From Phragmites australis (lineage: Eukaryota > Streptophyta > Magnoliopsida > Poales > Poaceae), in the NCBI RefSeq assembly GCF_958298935.1, contig NC_084924.1:17023819-17087818 (forward strand): a DNA stretch of 64,000 nt. Direction: 5' to 3'. The notes beneath the pieces are model-generated. The model did no database searches, was not told where the DNA came from, and saw only the letters and a program-made list of their open reading frames with translations. Below are positions 35,481-46,172 of this stretch, piece after piece. A program made the position numbers and the translations under genes. The first letter of the stretch is position 1, and the number at the start of each line of letters is the position of its first letter.

Positions 35481-35979
35481 ACACTATGTAGGCCTTCTCC
35501 CATGCGATGAATATGTGCTCGTTCTCTCCTATAGTGTTCGCCCTCTCCTCTGCGGGATAGTCCACCACAACATGATGGAACTAGTCAACTGCCTCATGTA
35601 CTTCGACCACATTGTAGCCCTTTGGTATCGAACGTTTGTGAAAATGTTAATGGGAGCTGCGAGGATAAACCACGCTGGAAGTCACCGTGATGGTAATGTT
35701 TCTAGCACCAATGTGTAGTTCACACGATTTCTGTGGTGTGATGAGCTCCACGGGATAAGTGATGGGATTAGCTCCCGGAACTGTTATGGACGCACAGCTA
35801 CTATGACGACCATCGGGGCTGGAGTGCGTAACATTAGGAGACGCTGTCGTTCGTTTCTATTCGCTCACAATGGCGCCCCATTGAAGCATGAGGGCTTGAT
35901 GTACTACTTGTGCTATCTTTTCTTTTGTTTATTCCCTCTCCATTTATAGCACTTGTTCAAGCATTTCCATCATCATAGC

Positions 35980-36830
35980 TTGTTGTGCTTCTCTTTGTAA
36001 CTATCGATGTCGCCTGGGAATCTATATTTCCAACCCATCACCCCAATGCCCCATGTACGACCAACTTGCTCCTTGTTTCCTAGTGCCAAGGTGAGCTCAT
36101 TCGTATCCCTGTCTGGTTTGAAAGAGCCTTTTATATACTATTCATAGGCTTTTCTAAGCTTTTTTGTAAGACTTTGTGTCACTTCCTGATCTTTGGAAGT
36201 CGTAAAGCATAAGCTTCCATTAGACGAGTAAGAAGCACCCCTCCCAAGAAAAAGCGTGTCGATCATTCGCTCCAGCCCTCCGTCTTAGGTGTGACACCTC
36301 TCTCTCGTAGTTCATCTAGCTGTTGTTGCCGCTCCCGTTCTTTCCTCGCATACCCACGACTGCTGACTTTGTGCGGGTAGAGGTTCTTCTTTGAGTTTGC
36401 TTTGTTCACCTCACTCAATCTATATGCTTCTTCCTACAGCTTGTACTCTATAAAGGCTTGCCAATGATGTTCCAGTTGTGGCCATTTGCTAAAATATGGC
36501 ATTGTACATTTCTGTATATAGGTTATGTTCTATGTGCCCTTCCAATTCATAAATGAAAGGCCCATAATCATTAGCGTCTTGGGCTTAACTACGTCCATAT
36601 TTGTCTCTGTAGGAAACTCAAACCTCTCTAATTTCTTGGCCATATGATGTCATTCTAGATTGAATTAAGAACCACGTGCAGATCATCTCGTTCATCAGTC
36701 CATAATTTGTAGTTGTGGGCATGTGATCCTTAATAGCTATCGCACAGACTGACTTGTATGGCCCTATAACTATCTCTGGTTTAGTTGGCCCTCCTGCTGG
36801 TGAGACCACCATGATAAAAAATCATCCCGT
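35980..36830 (-). pseudogene. CACTA second protein remnant (plant transposase Ptta/En/Spm type)
   Basis: On the minus strand around 36030-36200 the frame reads SKDQEVTQSLTKKLRKAYE, then a stop, GSFKPDRDTNELTLALGNKE, RTWGIGVMGWKYRFPGDIDS. Upstream pieces give LNP(H)KVSS-like and RERGVTP-like sequence (36260-36380). This Lys-rich plus 'GTF.P...D.LT.ALG..EH.GR.RG' pattern is typical of the second ORF of grass CACTA elements, thought to aid DNA binding. Stops and frameshifts are present. Confidence 0.7.
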
Positions 36831-36839
36831 ATTCATCTT

Positions 36840-38320
36840 TGAGGGACCTTGAGTACGATGCTACTCCTGGGATTGCTCATTGTCCTGACCCTCAGGGGCA
36901 TCAAGCATTTGCGTATAAGCAAAAAAATATTAAGAACCTATATGATAATATGTCGAACAGATGCATTCTTCTACTTATGAATTATCTCATCGCCTCCACA
37001 GACGTCTATTTGGTCAAATTGAGGTAGTGACTTGGACTACCTTCTTCAATGTTTGACGGCGGTACTACAACTCCATCTAGCACCTGGGCCGCATCGGTGG
37101 TTGGTGGTGCCATCCCTTTCTGGAAGTTCTGCATACAATGACGATGAGCGGTTGAGTATTCTATATATAGAGAGCTAAGGAAGGAGGCAGATAGAGATAA
37201 AACCGACAAGGGAGGGAGAGAGGCTGTCGAAAGAGAGATAACTATGAAAGAGTCGATAGATAGAATACATACACATACAATATTATAATTGAGTACATTA
37301 TGACCACATTTAATAAAAAGAACTCACATCTTACGTAGCAAAATAGACACAAATATGCATAAAGGTACTGACAAGTGACACATTGATCTTACAAGTCATA
37401 TCATCTTACATAGCAAAATAATGATTACAATAAGAACTAGGATTACGACATCTTTACACGTAAAATCAAATTTCTCCTTATTTTCAAAGGTAGCAAATTT
37501 TAGCTCGACCTGGATGTCTTGACTATTGTATGCCGCAACAGCTTCCTGTTTGGACTTGTGTAATAACTATCCCAGTCGAGCTTTGCATTCATATGTGTGA
37601 TTTCCAATTTCAATATTTGCAAAAAGAAAAATAAGTATGAAAATAGTGCAATTTCTAATACAACATATAACAAGAGTAAAAGAGAAATACTGCCTCCGTG
37701 TGTAGCAAGAACTTGATAGTAGGTGTGTAAAAGTGCTCTCAGGAAATGAATAACGATTGACCCTAGGACAATCAAGGTCCTATCCCCTAATTGTTCTATT
37801 GAGTACATCAATGACTGTTCTCATCTAGTTATTAAAATCTAGATAGGATTCTAAAAAATTACACAATATCATCATGGATAGTGCTATTGTACCAAATTAG
37901 AGAGCACAGATTCTGAAAAGGACAAGCAATTTCCTGCTGAGACAGAAATAGAGACTGAACAGCAGGATTCAAACAAGTAATGATAGAAAAAAAAGGATGA
38001 ATCAACTTCCTTATCCAGAATTAATATGCTAATCAATCTCTGAACTTACAACAACACACCATTCAGGGATCAAATTATAATAGGTAACCCACTGCAGAGA
38101 CAACACAAAAAATATGCCTCGGTATACAAGTACAGACCAGGAAGAACTACTAACAACTATCACCAGGGGTTACAATAAATATCAAACAACTAGAGAATCA
38201 CAGGTCTAAACTGTTGTACTCAGTAAATTGCCTAGTATTAGTGTATCAATTCATCATCGAGCAAAGGGAATATGTACCAGTATGTCTAGAACAGAAGAGG
38301 GGAAATACTCACAAGCATCA
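36840..38320. other. CACTA interior, AT-rich, no clear gene
   Basis: Intron-like sequence. A minus-strand open frame of 103 codons at 37500-37811 is hydrophobic (HFLRALLHTYYQVLATHGG) and ends LDWDSYYTSPNRKLLRHT. I do not recognise it. Confidence 0.35.
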
Positions 38321-38321
38321 T

Positions 38322-38682
38322 TTGAACACACAAAAGGACCGAGATAGCATATGCTCTTATCATTAGAACACACAAAAGGACCGAGACAACATCTATTCTT
38401 ATCATTGGAACACACAAAAGGACTGAGGCAGCGCATCTGTTCTTATCATTTGAACACACAAAAGGACCACAAGCAGCATCTGTTCTTATCATTTTAATAC
38501 ACAAAAGGACCACAAGTAGCATCTGTTCTTATCATTTGAACACATAAAAGGATTGAGGCAACATATCTATTATTATCATTTGAACACACAAAAGGACCAC
38601 AAACGGCATATGTTCTTATCATTTTAACACATAAAAGGACTAGCACACAAGCATCTGTTCTTATCATTTGAACACATAAGCA
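38322..38682. repeat. 43-bp minisatellite, about 8.5 copies
   Basis: The CAAAAGGA landmark recurs at 38331, 38373, 38415, 38459, 38502, (TAAAAGGA) 38545, 38589 and (TAAAAGGA) 38632, a spacing of 42-44 bases. Each unit also carries TGTTCTTATCATTTGAACACA. The array explains the repetitive minus-strand open frames here (VLLCVQMIRT...), which are not real proteins. Confidence 0.95.
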
Positions 38683-38699
38683 ACTTTCCATGAATCAGT

Positions 38700-39110
38700 A
38701 CAAACTTGCGCTGAAACCCTGGAATCGGAGGGGAGAAGGAGACGAAGGGGGAGCTAGGAGGCTTGCCTCGACGTTAGGGTGGTTGTCCATAGCGATGACG
38801 GCAGCGGACGAAGGCGCGGGACATGGTAGTGCGGGCTCCTCAGTGTCGGGGTGCTCATCGGGCTGGAGGTGGCGGGCTCCTCAGTGTCAGGGTGGTGGTC
38901 CTTAACGACGACGACAGTGGATGAGGACACAGTGCACAACAGCACAGGCTCCTCAGCGTCGGGGAGGAGGTGGCGAGCTCCTTGGTTTTGGGGTGGTGGT
39001 CCTCAACAACGGTGGTGGTGGAAGACGGTGCAAGGCACTGCAGTGCGGGCTCCTCGATGTTGGGAGGCGATTTGACAGAGGGCACATGCTAGGAAGTGCT
39101 TTTACAGGGG
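38700..39110. repeat. GC-rich degenerate repeat block in CACTA
   Basis: Recurring GGCTCCTCAGTGTCGGGGTGGTGGTC-like phrases (about five imperfect copies, each given here only in part) alternate with GACGG/GGTGG stretches. Both strands are open, so the frames are not informative. Confidence 0.6.
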
Positions 39111-39119
39111 AGGACTTTC

Positions 39120-39240
39120 ATTGCTAGCTCAAGATGAAGACCGACAGTGAAAGGGGATCTTCCCTGTTGGCTCAATAGGGCAACTCGCAGTAAAACATAT
39201 TTTATTGTCAGCCCATGAAGTCCACCGGCAGTGAAACAAC
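39120..39240. repeat. internal CACTA-type motif cluster
   Basis: Variants of CCGACAGTGAAA, GGCAGTGAAAC and CATTGCTAGC occur in tandem, like the subterminal motifs, yet 2.4 kb from the nearer (right) end. Confidence 0.5.
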
Positions 39241-39289
39241 TTTCGCTTTCGGTCGAATTGGGATGTAAAAAATATGTTTTAGCTTCGCG

Positions 39290-39362
39290 CGCGCCCTCCG
39301 AGACTCGAACCCACGACCTTGCCACATGTAAGACCGAACAATTAAACAATTGTGCTACTTAA
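39290..39362 (-). other. tRNA-like sequence inside CACTA
   Basis: The minus strand reads GTAGCACAATTGTTTAATTG (a poor A-box) and GTGGGTTCGAGTCTCGG (B-box GGTTCGAGTCT with a 4 of 5 bp T-stem). Length and box spacing suit a tRNA or tRNA-derived fragment, but no clean anticodon stem is evident, so this is a decayed tRNA-like piece, not a functional gene. Confidence 0.45.
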
Positions 39363-39774
39363 GTGTTTTCAAATTAGTTTGTACTATCTATGTTTATTAA
39401 CATTCCGTTGACCTAAAATCCTAATAAAAAAATTTATTCAAATTTCTAATTCAATAAAAAATTAAAATAAATATGTTCATACCTAAGTTTCTATATTAGG
39501 TTTTGCTGTATATCTTAGTTTCGTCAATCAATATTTTAAATCATTAAAAATTGAAAATAAATATGCTCATAACTATAGCTAATGTAAATAATGTAATATG
39601 CAAATAGCAATATGCTAGTGCTATTGCTAATTCATTAAAAATCAAAAATCAATATGCTCAATAATAAAGATATCTTCCACCATAAACTACAATTGAATCT
39701 TTCATAACATAAGTAAGGTATAATTGTATCTAAAACAAATTCATAAATAATAATTAATATAATTTAGCTACTTT
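39363..39774. other. AT-rich CACTA interior
   Basis: Three similar AT-rich phrases (ATTAAAAATTGAAAATAAATATGCTCAT near 39470, 39545 and 39640, truncated here) indicate local duplication. No gene. Confidence 0.4.
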
Positions 39775-39935
39775 GTCTTAATGATTCGTCCTTCATTATG
39801 ATCACGGTGTATATATGGAGGTTTCTCGGTGTCTTCCATGGGACCTAGGTCGATGTCCTCTCTGAAATGAGGTAGCGTGTTGAATTGATTGCAGTCTTCC
39901 TCGTCAATGACATTCTCCACTCTGATAATCCTTCT
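39775..39935 (-). pseudogene. C-terminus of a CACTA TNP2-type transposase
   Basis: The minus strand reads IIRVENVIDEEDCNQFNTLP, then FREDIDLGP...PPYIHRDHNEGRII. The V(D)NVVDEE..QFD..P and YLRSDHNEG pattern is the conserved tail of plant CACTA transposases. Upstream core domains are not found, so most of the transposase has been deleted. Confidence 0.7.
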
Positions 39936-41329
39936 TTTTCCTTGAGAACCACATGGCGCTCCTTGTTAGGCGGATCCGATGAGTTTTTGTTGGTGCAATC
40001 CCTAAAATTTTTCTTTATTATTCAACCCTTACATTCATGATATACATATAGCAATAACTTATCAAAATTAAACAGCAAATTCACCCTTGATATCAACCTC
40101 ATGACACTCCGCGACATCGTTCTCTAAAGAGCGATAAAGGGCATCAAAATGAGAATGAATAAAAGGTCAAGAGATGTGATCCAAACGACATGAAATATGG
40201 TAGAGATGTGGTGCATGAGGTTATGAACTCAGTAGAAGAAGAATTACATGAATTGGAATTCATTTTCCCACTTAATTAACCAAATTACATGCTTGTTGTT
40301 TTTAAATACAAAATTATATGAGGTAGTTCAAACAAACTCATATGAGGGAAGTACTTAACAAGTCAAAAGGTGTATTTACTCTATTAGGTATATATAGAGA
40401 ATACCTAAAAAATTAGATTTGACATTTTATGATTTTTATTAATGTATGTAGAAATTAATCAGGTTTAAAAAGGCTTAATCAAGATTAACAAAGAATTAGT
40501 GCTAAACAAGTATTTTATGCTTGAAATATATTTTTCCTATATAGAACATGACAAAATAAGATTAGCAAAGTTGGGTTAACCAATTTTGGACATTTCAAGA
40601 TTTAATTATGGATTAACAAGTTACAACATATTTAATGAAATAGAGGTATTTCAGTGGACATTTCATGCATGCATGTATTTTTATCATGTTTATCATGACA
40701 AATCAAAAGTAACAAACTTGGTTTCATATTTTTCTGAGCTCTAGATATTTGTCTACAAATTATAGATTATTTCAGCCAATTTATCAAACTAATATTTCTT
40801 TCAGCATTTTCTGGATTTTTTCGACTTTGACCGGTTGCCGGTGGTTAACGATGGAGGAGCTTGGCCACGGAGGGGTATCAAAATGCTAAACGCATTGTGG
40901 AAAACTTGTTTGAAGGGTCAGTGGCGACATGTATGACGGTAAGCACGGCCGGCGGCGACCATGGTAGGCGGCGGAGCTAAGCTGACGGTGGTGACACGCT
41001 GCAGAGGGAGAGAGTGGAAGGGAAGGGAGAGGCGATGTTCCCTGGACCATGGAGAAGCTCACCGTGCATTCGGCTCGAGCAGAGGCTGCTCACGGCCCAA
41101 AGTTCATTGGTGAGGTGGGCGAGCTTGCGGTGGCAGCCGACGGAGCACTAGACCGATGACAGGCTATGATCAAACTAGCACACTCAAAAGATTTGGCACT
41201 ATGAAGCTCACCGAGCAATGAAATTTGATGGAGAGGGCTCAGAAGAGGTGATTCGTCTGTGAGGGCGATGAAGGTCGCCATGGACGGTGTTGTGCTCAAG
41301 CTTGGGGTAGGGCCATTGTTTATATTGTA
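39936..41329. other. CACTA interior, AT-rich then GC-rich
   Basis: 39936-40810 is AT-rich without a gene. 40810-41320 is rich in GGCGGCGG and GACGGTGG phrases and could be captured host or 5' transposon sequence. No recognisable protein. Confidence 0.35.
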
Positions 41330-41601
41330 CACATCACTGTTGGCTCATCCCACTAGTAGACAGTGATGTCCAGCTATCACTACCGGTCGGTGGCTTGAGC
41401 CGGTAGTGATGAGGAAGTTGGGCATCACTTCCGGGTCAAACCATCGGCCGACAATGATTCCCTTTATCACTGTCGGTTCATAAGCCATGATAGCTGGTTC
41501 TTCCCACACGACCTACAAATCGGCAGTGATGCTCCATCATTGCCGGCCCGTAAGGAACCGATAGTGATGGGCCGGCATATAAGTCCGGTTATGTAGTAGT
41601 G
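41330..41601. repeat. CACTA right subterminal array and terminus
   Basis: About nine ATCACT(G/A)CCGG and CCGGTAGTGATG motifs, ending GGTTATGTAGTAGTG. Confidence 0.85.
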
Positions 41602-42619
41602 CCTCTTGCCCCTTAGTCGGCCGATTCATCCCATTCATCCCATGTGAACTGGAATGTTGGCTAGAAGAACTCCCTCCATCAGCTGACATGTTTCCAGAGG
41701 AGAAACCACTCCTCGACTGGCCCAAGAATCCACCACCAAAAGATTCCGCCGCCACCTGACTAAAGGATTCTAGCTTTTTCTTCTTCTCGGGCGCACACAA
41801 TTTCCGATCATACGGTAGTTTCCCATATTCATCACGGGCTGCTGGTGTAGCACATTCTAGTTTAGTATGCCCCGTCAAACCACAACAGAAACAATAGAAA
41901 GGTAACTTGTCTTACTGGATATCAAACCAATCGTGAGTAACACGACAATTGGATTTCAGGAGGACCCCCCACCGGAGTGGTTTATCCATCTCAATGAAAA
42001 TACTAGCTCGCAGAAAAGGACCACTCATCTTATTGTTTTCATCCACATCAACTCTATCGGTTGTACCAATCATATCTCCCAATTTCATACCAATCATATC
42101 TCCCAATTTCATACCACCTTTCTTATTCATCCATCTAGAAGGGAGGTTCAAAAAATGCACCCAGATTATCATACGATCAATATGAACATCAAAGGGATGG
42201 AGTTCCGCATTAAACTCTTGCAGAATTACCGCATACTTCCCCACTACCCAAGGGGATCCCACCATAGCTCTCTCCTTGTCAGTCCCACATGAAAAATCCG
42301 CAATGAAGAGGTTCTCCATCCTCTCACCTGTTGATCTCCCCGATAGGCCACGAGGATTACCCCATGCCGGCCTCATCGTGCCCAAGATGGTTGTGATTTG
42401 CAGTGTATTCGGGGAAAGCACCTTACCAATTGCCAAGAAATTCCTAGCGATCTCATCTTCTTCCTCATCACTCATCACAGCAGCCTCCGCCTCCTCCACC
42501 GTAAGATGGAGCTTCTCCATTAGGGCAGCGACATTCTGATCAATCTTATGACCTTCAGAGCCATCCTGTGGCCTTTTTCCTTTCTCCTAGCGCCGTTCAC
42601 TTCCTTCCGCCATCGACAT
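41602..42619 (-). pseudogene. LINE ORF1-type protein: DUF4283-like domain and CCHC knuckle
   Basis: The likely start is ATG at 42619 (MSMAEGSERR, then a stop). The open part 41912-42520 reads FLAIGKVLSPNTLQITTIL, MENLFIADFSCGTDKERAMV, VVGKYAVILQEFNAELHPFD and MIIWVHFLNLPSRWMNKKGG, as in the DUF4283 domain of plant LINEs. Then follow WFDIQ, a stop, and the knuckle CFCCGLTGHTKLEC near 41870-41910. A perfect 24-base tandem duplication at 42065-42112 repeats GMKLGDMI. The frame runs into the CACTA end at 41601. Confidence 0.85.
42065..42112. repeat. 24-base perfect tandem duplication
   Basis: Two identical adjacent copies of ACCAATCATATCTCCCAATT(TCAT) keep the LINE reading frame and add eight residues to the ORF1-type protein. 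Confidence 0.95.
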
Positions 42620-42990
42620 CACATAGAAGTGGCCAAAACTTGGTGTCGTACCAATCCTGGGAATCGATACGTGAAGACAAGGTGCGAGCAGATCCGAGAT
42701 CAGCCCAAAAGACTCCAAACCCTAGGATCTGCATGCGACAAACGCATCTGGACCTTAGTTGGAAAAAGTGTACATCAGTACAGGGTGGTAATCGACGGAT
42801 CTGTGGACATCGGGACTGAAGTAGTCGACAGCGGGTGCTACCGGCTATGTGAGAGCCACAGCGGCAACGATTGTTGAGAGGTGGAAAACTACATCGCCAA
42901 TGGTGCCGCCTTCACAAATGCCCTGTGAGAATTACGAAGCGGTTCCATTGGTGTGGTTTGTCGACGAGCTTGAGTCAGGCGCGTTTGGAG
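42620..42990 (-). other. probable LINE 5' untranslated region
   Basis: No coding sequence upstream of the ORF1-type start. The sequence is GC-balanced and ends at the copia LTR. The true LINE 5' boundary is not visible. Confidence 0.4.
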
Positions 42991-43218
42991 TGTTGAGAAA
43001 CCGCTACTACCGGGTGTAGTACAGCGTTCTCTCTGGAATAATTGCAAAAGGAGATACAAGTGTAGAGAAAAAGCTGTCTATTTTTTATTCATCTGTATTT
43101 ACAATGAGAGGTGCTGCCCCATATATATAGCTCCAAAAACCCCTAAGAGATAGAATCGAATCTTTCAAGAGATCGAGACGGGCCCACATTCGGTTGTGAA
43201 ACTTCAGGTTTCCTAACA
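42991..43218 (-). repeat. copia 3' LTR, 228 bp
   Basis: Plus-strand view TGTTGAGAAACC...GGTTTCCTAACA, with inverted ends TGTT..AACA and an internal CATATATATAGC (TATA-like). Directly followed by CTCCCCCTTGAGCA, the complement of a polypurine tract. Confidence 0.8.
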
Positions 43219-43289
43219 CTCCCCCTTGAGCACTTCTCGCGAAATGCATAGGTCTCATCAAAACTCCCTAAAAACACAATGGAAAAAAA

Positions 43290-43954
43290 TTGAGAGAAAG
43301 AGTACATAGCCTGCGACATGGTTACACGAATTGCCTCAACTATAACTTCCTTTGTACCAATGATATTCAGATCATATACATATATTGGTATTATGCAAAA
43401 TCCATTCTTGGACCTTCTTATGAATACACAGGGACAATCTGTGCTATTTGTGTAGCCTTGTTTTCCAAGAAATTCATTCAAATGATTGTACCACATTCTA
43501 CCTGACTGTTTTAACCCATACAGTGACTTCTTTAATTGTACACTAGAAAGGTGTCTATTTCCTCTATCCTGATTTAGCAATGCTATTCCTTCATATAAAT
43601 GACCGAATCTAGGCTCCCATAAAGGTATGCGGTCACAACATCTATCAATTTCATTTTCAACTCCATATTGACTGCTATTGAGATTAAATATCTAAAGGTA
43701 ATTCCACCCATCACTAGGGAATAGGTTTCTTCATAATCAACGCCTAGTCATTGAGTGAAACCTTGTGCCACTAGTCGTGCTTTGTAGCTCACAATATTAT
43801 TCCTTTCATTCCTCTTACGAACAAAAACCCACTTATATCCGACTGGTTTAATGTGGGGAGGTGTGTAGCATACTGGCCCGAAAACCACTCTTTTTTTCAG
43901 GGATAACAGTTCAGCTGTTATTGCCTTCTGCCAGTCTTCCCAATCTGACCTCAT
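43290..43954 (-). pseudogene. copia reverse transcriptase, truncated
   Basis: WEDWQKAITAELLSLKKR, VGYKWVFVRKRNERNNIVSY and KARLVAQGFTQ (43748-43954), then VVTAYLYGSLD-like residues near 43645, then SVQLKKSLYGLKQSGRMWYN and NEFLGKQGYTNSTDCPCVFI (43380-43580). The catalytic box reads IYVYDLNIIGT; YVDD is changed to YVYD. After this the RT thumb and RNase H are missing. Confidence 0.9.
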
Positions 43955-44316
43955 TCTACATTTAGCGAGCGATGCAGGCTCAGGGTCAAGATCTATGACT
44001 TTGGCAATTTTATTTGGGAAGTATGTGTCGACTATTGTGGTTGCTCTAGTCCAGATTCCCCTAAATTCACATAGTTTATTGCTATTTCATCATGAGCTGC
44101 ACTTTCAGGTGCTTCTTCATCTTACTCTTCATAATTTTTTACTGTTGGAGCAAGGTCCTTTAGTTTACCAGCCTCAATTTCAGCGCGCACATTTTCACTG
44201 GTTCCTTCCTACGTGGGAAGATTCAAATCTGGTATACTTACTTCCTGAGATTCCATACCATCACCAGGTCTCAACTGGCTCCCCTTCTTTTTCCTTTGGG
44301 GTACTTTTGCGATCGG

Positions 44317-45667
44317 CTATGGTAAGCTCTCATTTCCCACCTTCGTCGGACGCCTTCGGCTATTTGGGACTTGAGAAATCGAATTTCTTATCCTTTTATT
44401 ATTTTTTGGAGCTCCTAGGACAAGATGAGGGGTACCTTCTTTTGGTACTTCCACCCTCTCCAATGCATTACGTGCAGGCACATGTGACTTAGTCACGCTC
44501 TTCAAACCACAAAAATGATCAGGCAGATTGTTTGCTAATTTCTGCAAATTGATAATTTTCTGTCTTTCACCATTTGCTTCACTAGTGTGAGGATCATGTG
44601 CCGCAATTCCTTCAGCCTGTCATATAATTTCCCGACATTTTTCATCCAAGGGTATATTTCCTCCCCCTAATGCCGAAAAATTATTTTCATCAAAAATGTA
44701 GTCAGCGAAGCGGGCCATATGCAAATTTTCAGTTGTTGGTTCTAAATATCGGATTATGGATGTAGTCTCATAACCGACATATATTCCAACTTTCCGCAAA
44801 GGTCCTATAGTGGTTCGCTGTGGCGGCGGTATTGGCACATAAACCATACATCCAAATTTGCATAAATGGGAAATCTTTGGAATTACCCCTTGCATTAGTT
44901 GCATAGGTGACTGGATGTTGTAGGAGGATGGTCTATAATTAGTGAGAGCTGCCGCATGTAAGACTGCGTATCCCCAACATGTAGCAGGCAAATTACAGTG
45001 CTACAACAAAGGTCTAGCAATGAACTTTATTCTCTTTATCAGTGCTTCGGCTAGTCCATTCTGAGTGTGGATATGCGGTACAGAATGTTCAACTTTAATT
45101 CTCATACCAGTGCAATAATAATCGAACGCTTTAGAAGTAAATTCACCATCGTTGTCCATTCTAATGGATTTCATGCGATGATCCGGAAAATTATTCCTGA
45201 TTTGTATGATCTGCGAGATCAACTTTGCAAAGGCATGGTTGCGGGTAGATAATAGATATACATGCGATCACTTCAAGGATGCTTCTATTAATACCATTAA
45301 GTACCGAAATGGGCCAGAAAGCGGCTGAATAGGACCACAAATATCCCTGGATTCAGTCCAGGAATGCAGGGATTTCATCTTGTACCTTCAAGGTAGACGG
45401 TCTTATTATTAATTTTCCAGTAGCGCATGCAGGGCATACAAAATCTTCATGATTCGAAAAATTCTTCACATTTATGCTATGACCTTGTGAGTTAGTAACT
45501 ATGTTTCTCATCATTCTAAGACTAGGGTGACCTAACCTATCATGCCACAGGGAGAATAATTTTGCACTTTGAAACATAGTATTTAAGGTAGTGAACACTT
45601 CAAGTGCCCTAATGCGAGTATAGTACAAGCCACTGCTCATGGAGGGAAGTTTTTCTAGTATTCTCAC
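44317..45667 (-). pseudogene. copia GAG-pre-integrase, integrase and linker
   Basis: 45353-45667 has SLWHDRLGHPSLRMMRNIV and DFVCPACATGKL, the zinc-binding pre-integrase. 45001-45222 has IRMDNDGEFTSKAFDYYC and VEHSVPHIHTQNGLAEALIK, with catalytic Asp and Glu regions. 44620-44991 has CWGYAVLHAAALTNYRPSSY and LRKVGIYVGYETTSIIRYLE. The linker (44317-44547) ends VTKSHVPARNALERVEVP. The piece between 45222 and 45353 is shortened, so the first catalytic Asp region is damaged. Confidence 0.9.
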
Positions 45668-45699
45668 TTCGCTATCACGCTTAGTGATGTTTAGGTACT

Positions 45700-46010
45700 C
45701 CCTACCATCTTCTTCACCAGTTTCTACATGGAAACCGTTAGCGCGAATGTCTTTAAAACTTTAAGAGATTTCTTGTAGATTCAGGGTATAACAATGCTTC
45801 CTCAATATGCAAAGTAGTTCCCATAAGTAGTATGACTGTAGCTCTTCCAGAATCTACTATACATTTATCACTTCCAGTGACAGTCATCACCTTTCCAGAG
45901 CTATTTCTAATAGACTAAAAATATATCTTTTCTCTTAAGATGGTGTTTGTGGTTCCACTATCCACAACACACACTTCCTGCATGTGGGCGCCACACATAT
46001 TCTATAAATA
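45700..46010 (-). pseudogene. copia aspartic protease
   Basis: The minus strand reads QEVCVVDSGTTNTILREKIY, then a stop, SGKVMTVTGSDKCIVDSG, LLMGTTLHIEEALLYPE. The DSGTT box is the active site. Two stops in about 85 codons. Confidence 0.8.
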
Positions 46011-46172
46011 AAACATTCAATCATTCACATGCGAGGAAGTAGCAACAAGACTAAATGTTTTATTAGCTATCGAAAAATAATATTGTTTGCAGCTAAGATT
46101 TCTCTTCTAGAGCTTACATTTATTCAATCTTCTTAAATTCAGCAACTAATTGAATAGCTAATTCCTCTAATT

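Larger units (their letters stand above)
34326..41601 (-). mobile_element. second CACTA element, inserted in the LINE
   Basis: The left end is CGCTACTACAGAACC at 34326; the right end read inward from 41601 is CACTACTACATAACC (13 of 15 match). Subterminal ATCACTGCCGGC-type motifs follow at 34345-34530 and 41330-41590. Flanking triplets are CTT and CCT. LINE sequence continues on both sides, proving insertion into the LINE. Inside, minus-strand remnants of the transposase C-terminus (about 39.8 kb) and of the second CACTA protein (35.5-36.8 kb) survive, so it is an internally deleted, formerly coding element. Confidence 0.85.
29876..42990 (-). mobile_element. L1-type LINE retrotransposon, minus strand, split by a CACTA element
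   Basis: A T run at 29876-29884 is the likely poly(A) end. Going up in coordinate on the minus strand come RNase H, zinc-finger and connection domain, reverse transcriptase, endonuclease, and, beyond the CACTA insertion at 34326-41601, the nucleic-acid-binding ORF1-type part with a CCHC knuckle. Without the insertion it is about 5.8 kb, a normal size for a plant L1. The 5' end is not fixed; it is taken up to the copia LTR at 42991. No target duplication was found. Stops, a missing endonuclease motif and a mutated RT box make it inactive. Confidence 0.88.

Noticed and set aside
38322..38682. CRISPR-like array
   Set aside because: Units are tandem with no unique spacers, and the context is a plant CACTA transposon.
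38254..38691. Minus-strand open frames with repeated VLLCVQMIRT
   Set aside because: They read through the 43-bp minisatellite in several frames; the periodicity is of the DNA, not of a protein.
39290..39362. Functional tRNA gene
   Set aside because: The A-box and anticodon arm are poor; only the B-box/T-arm region is convincing.
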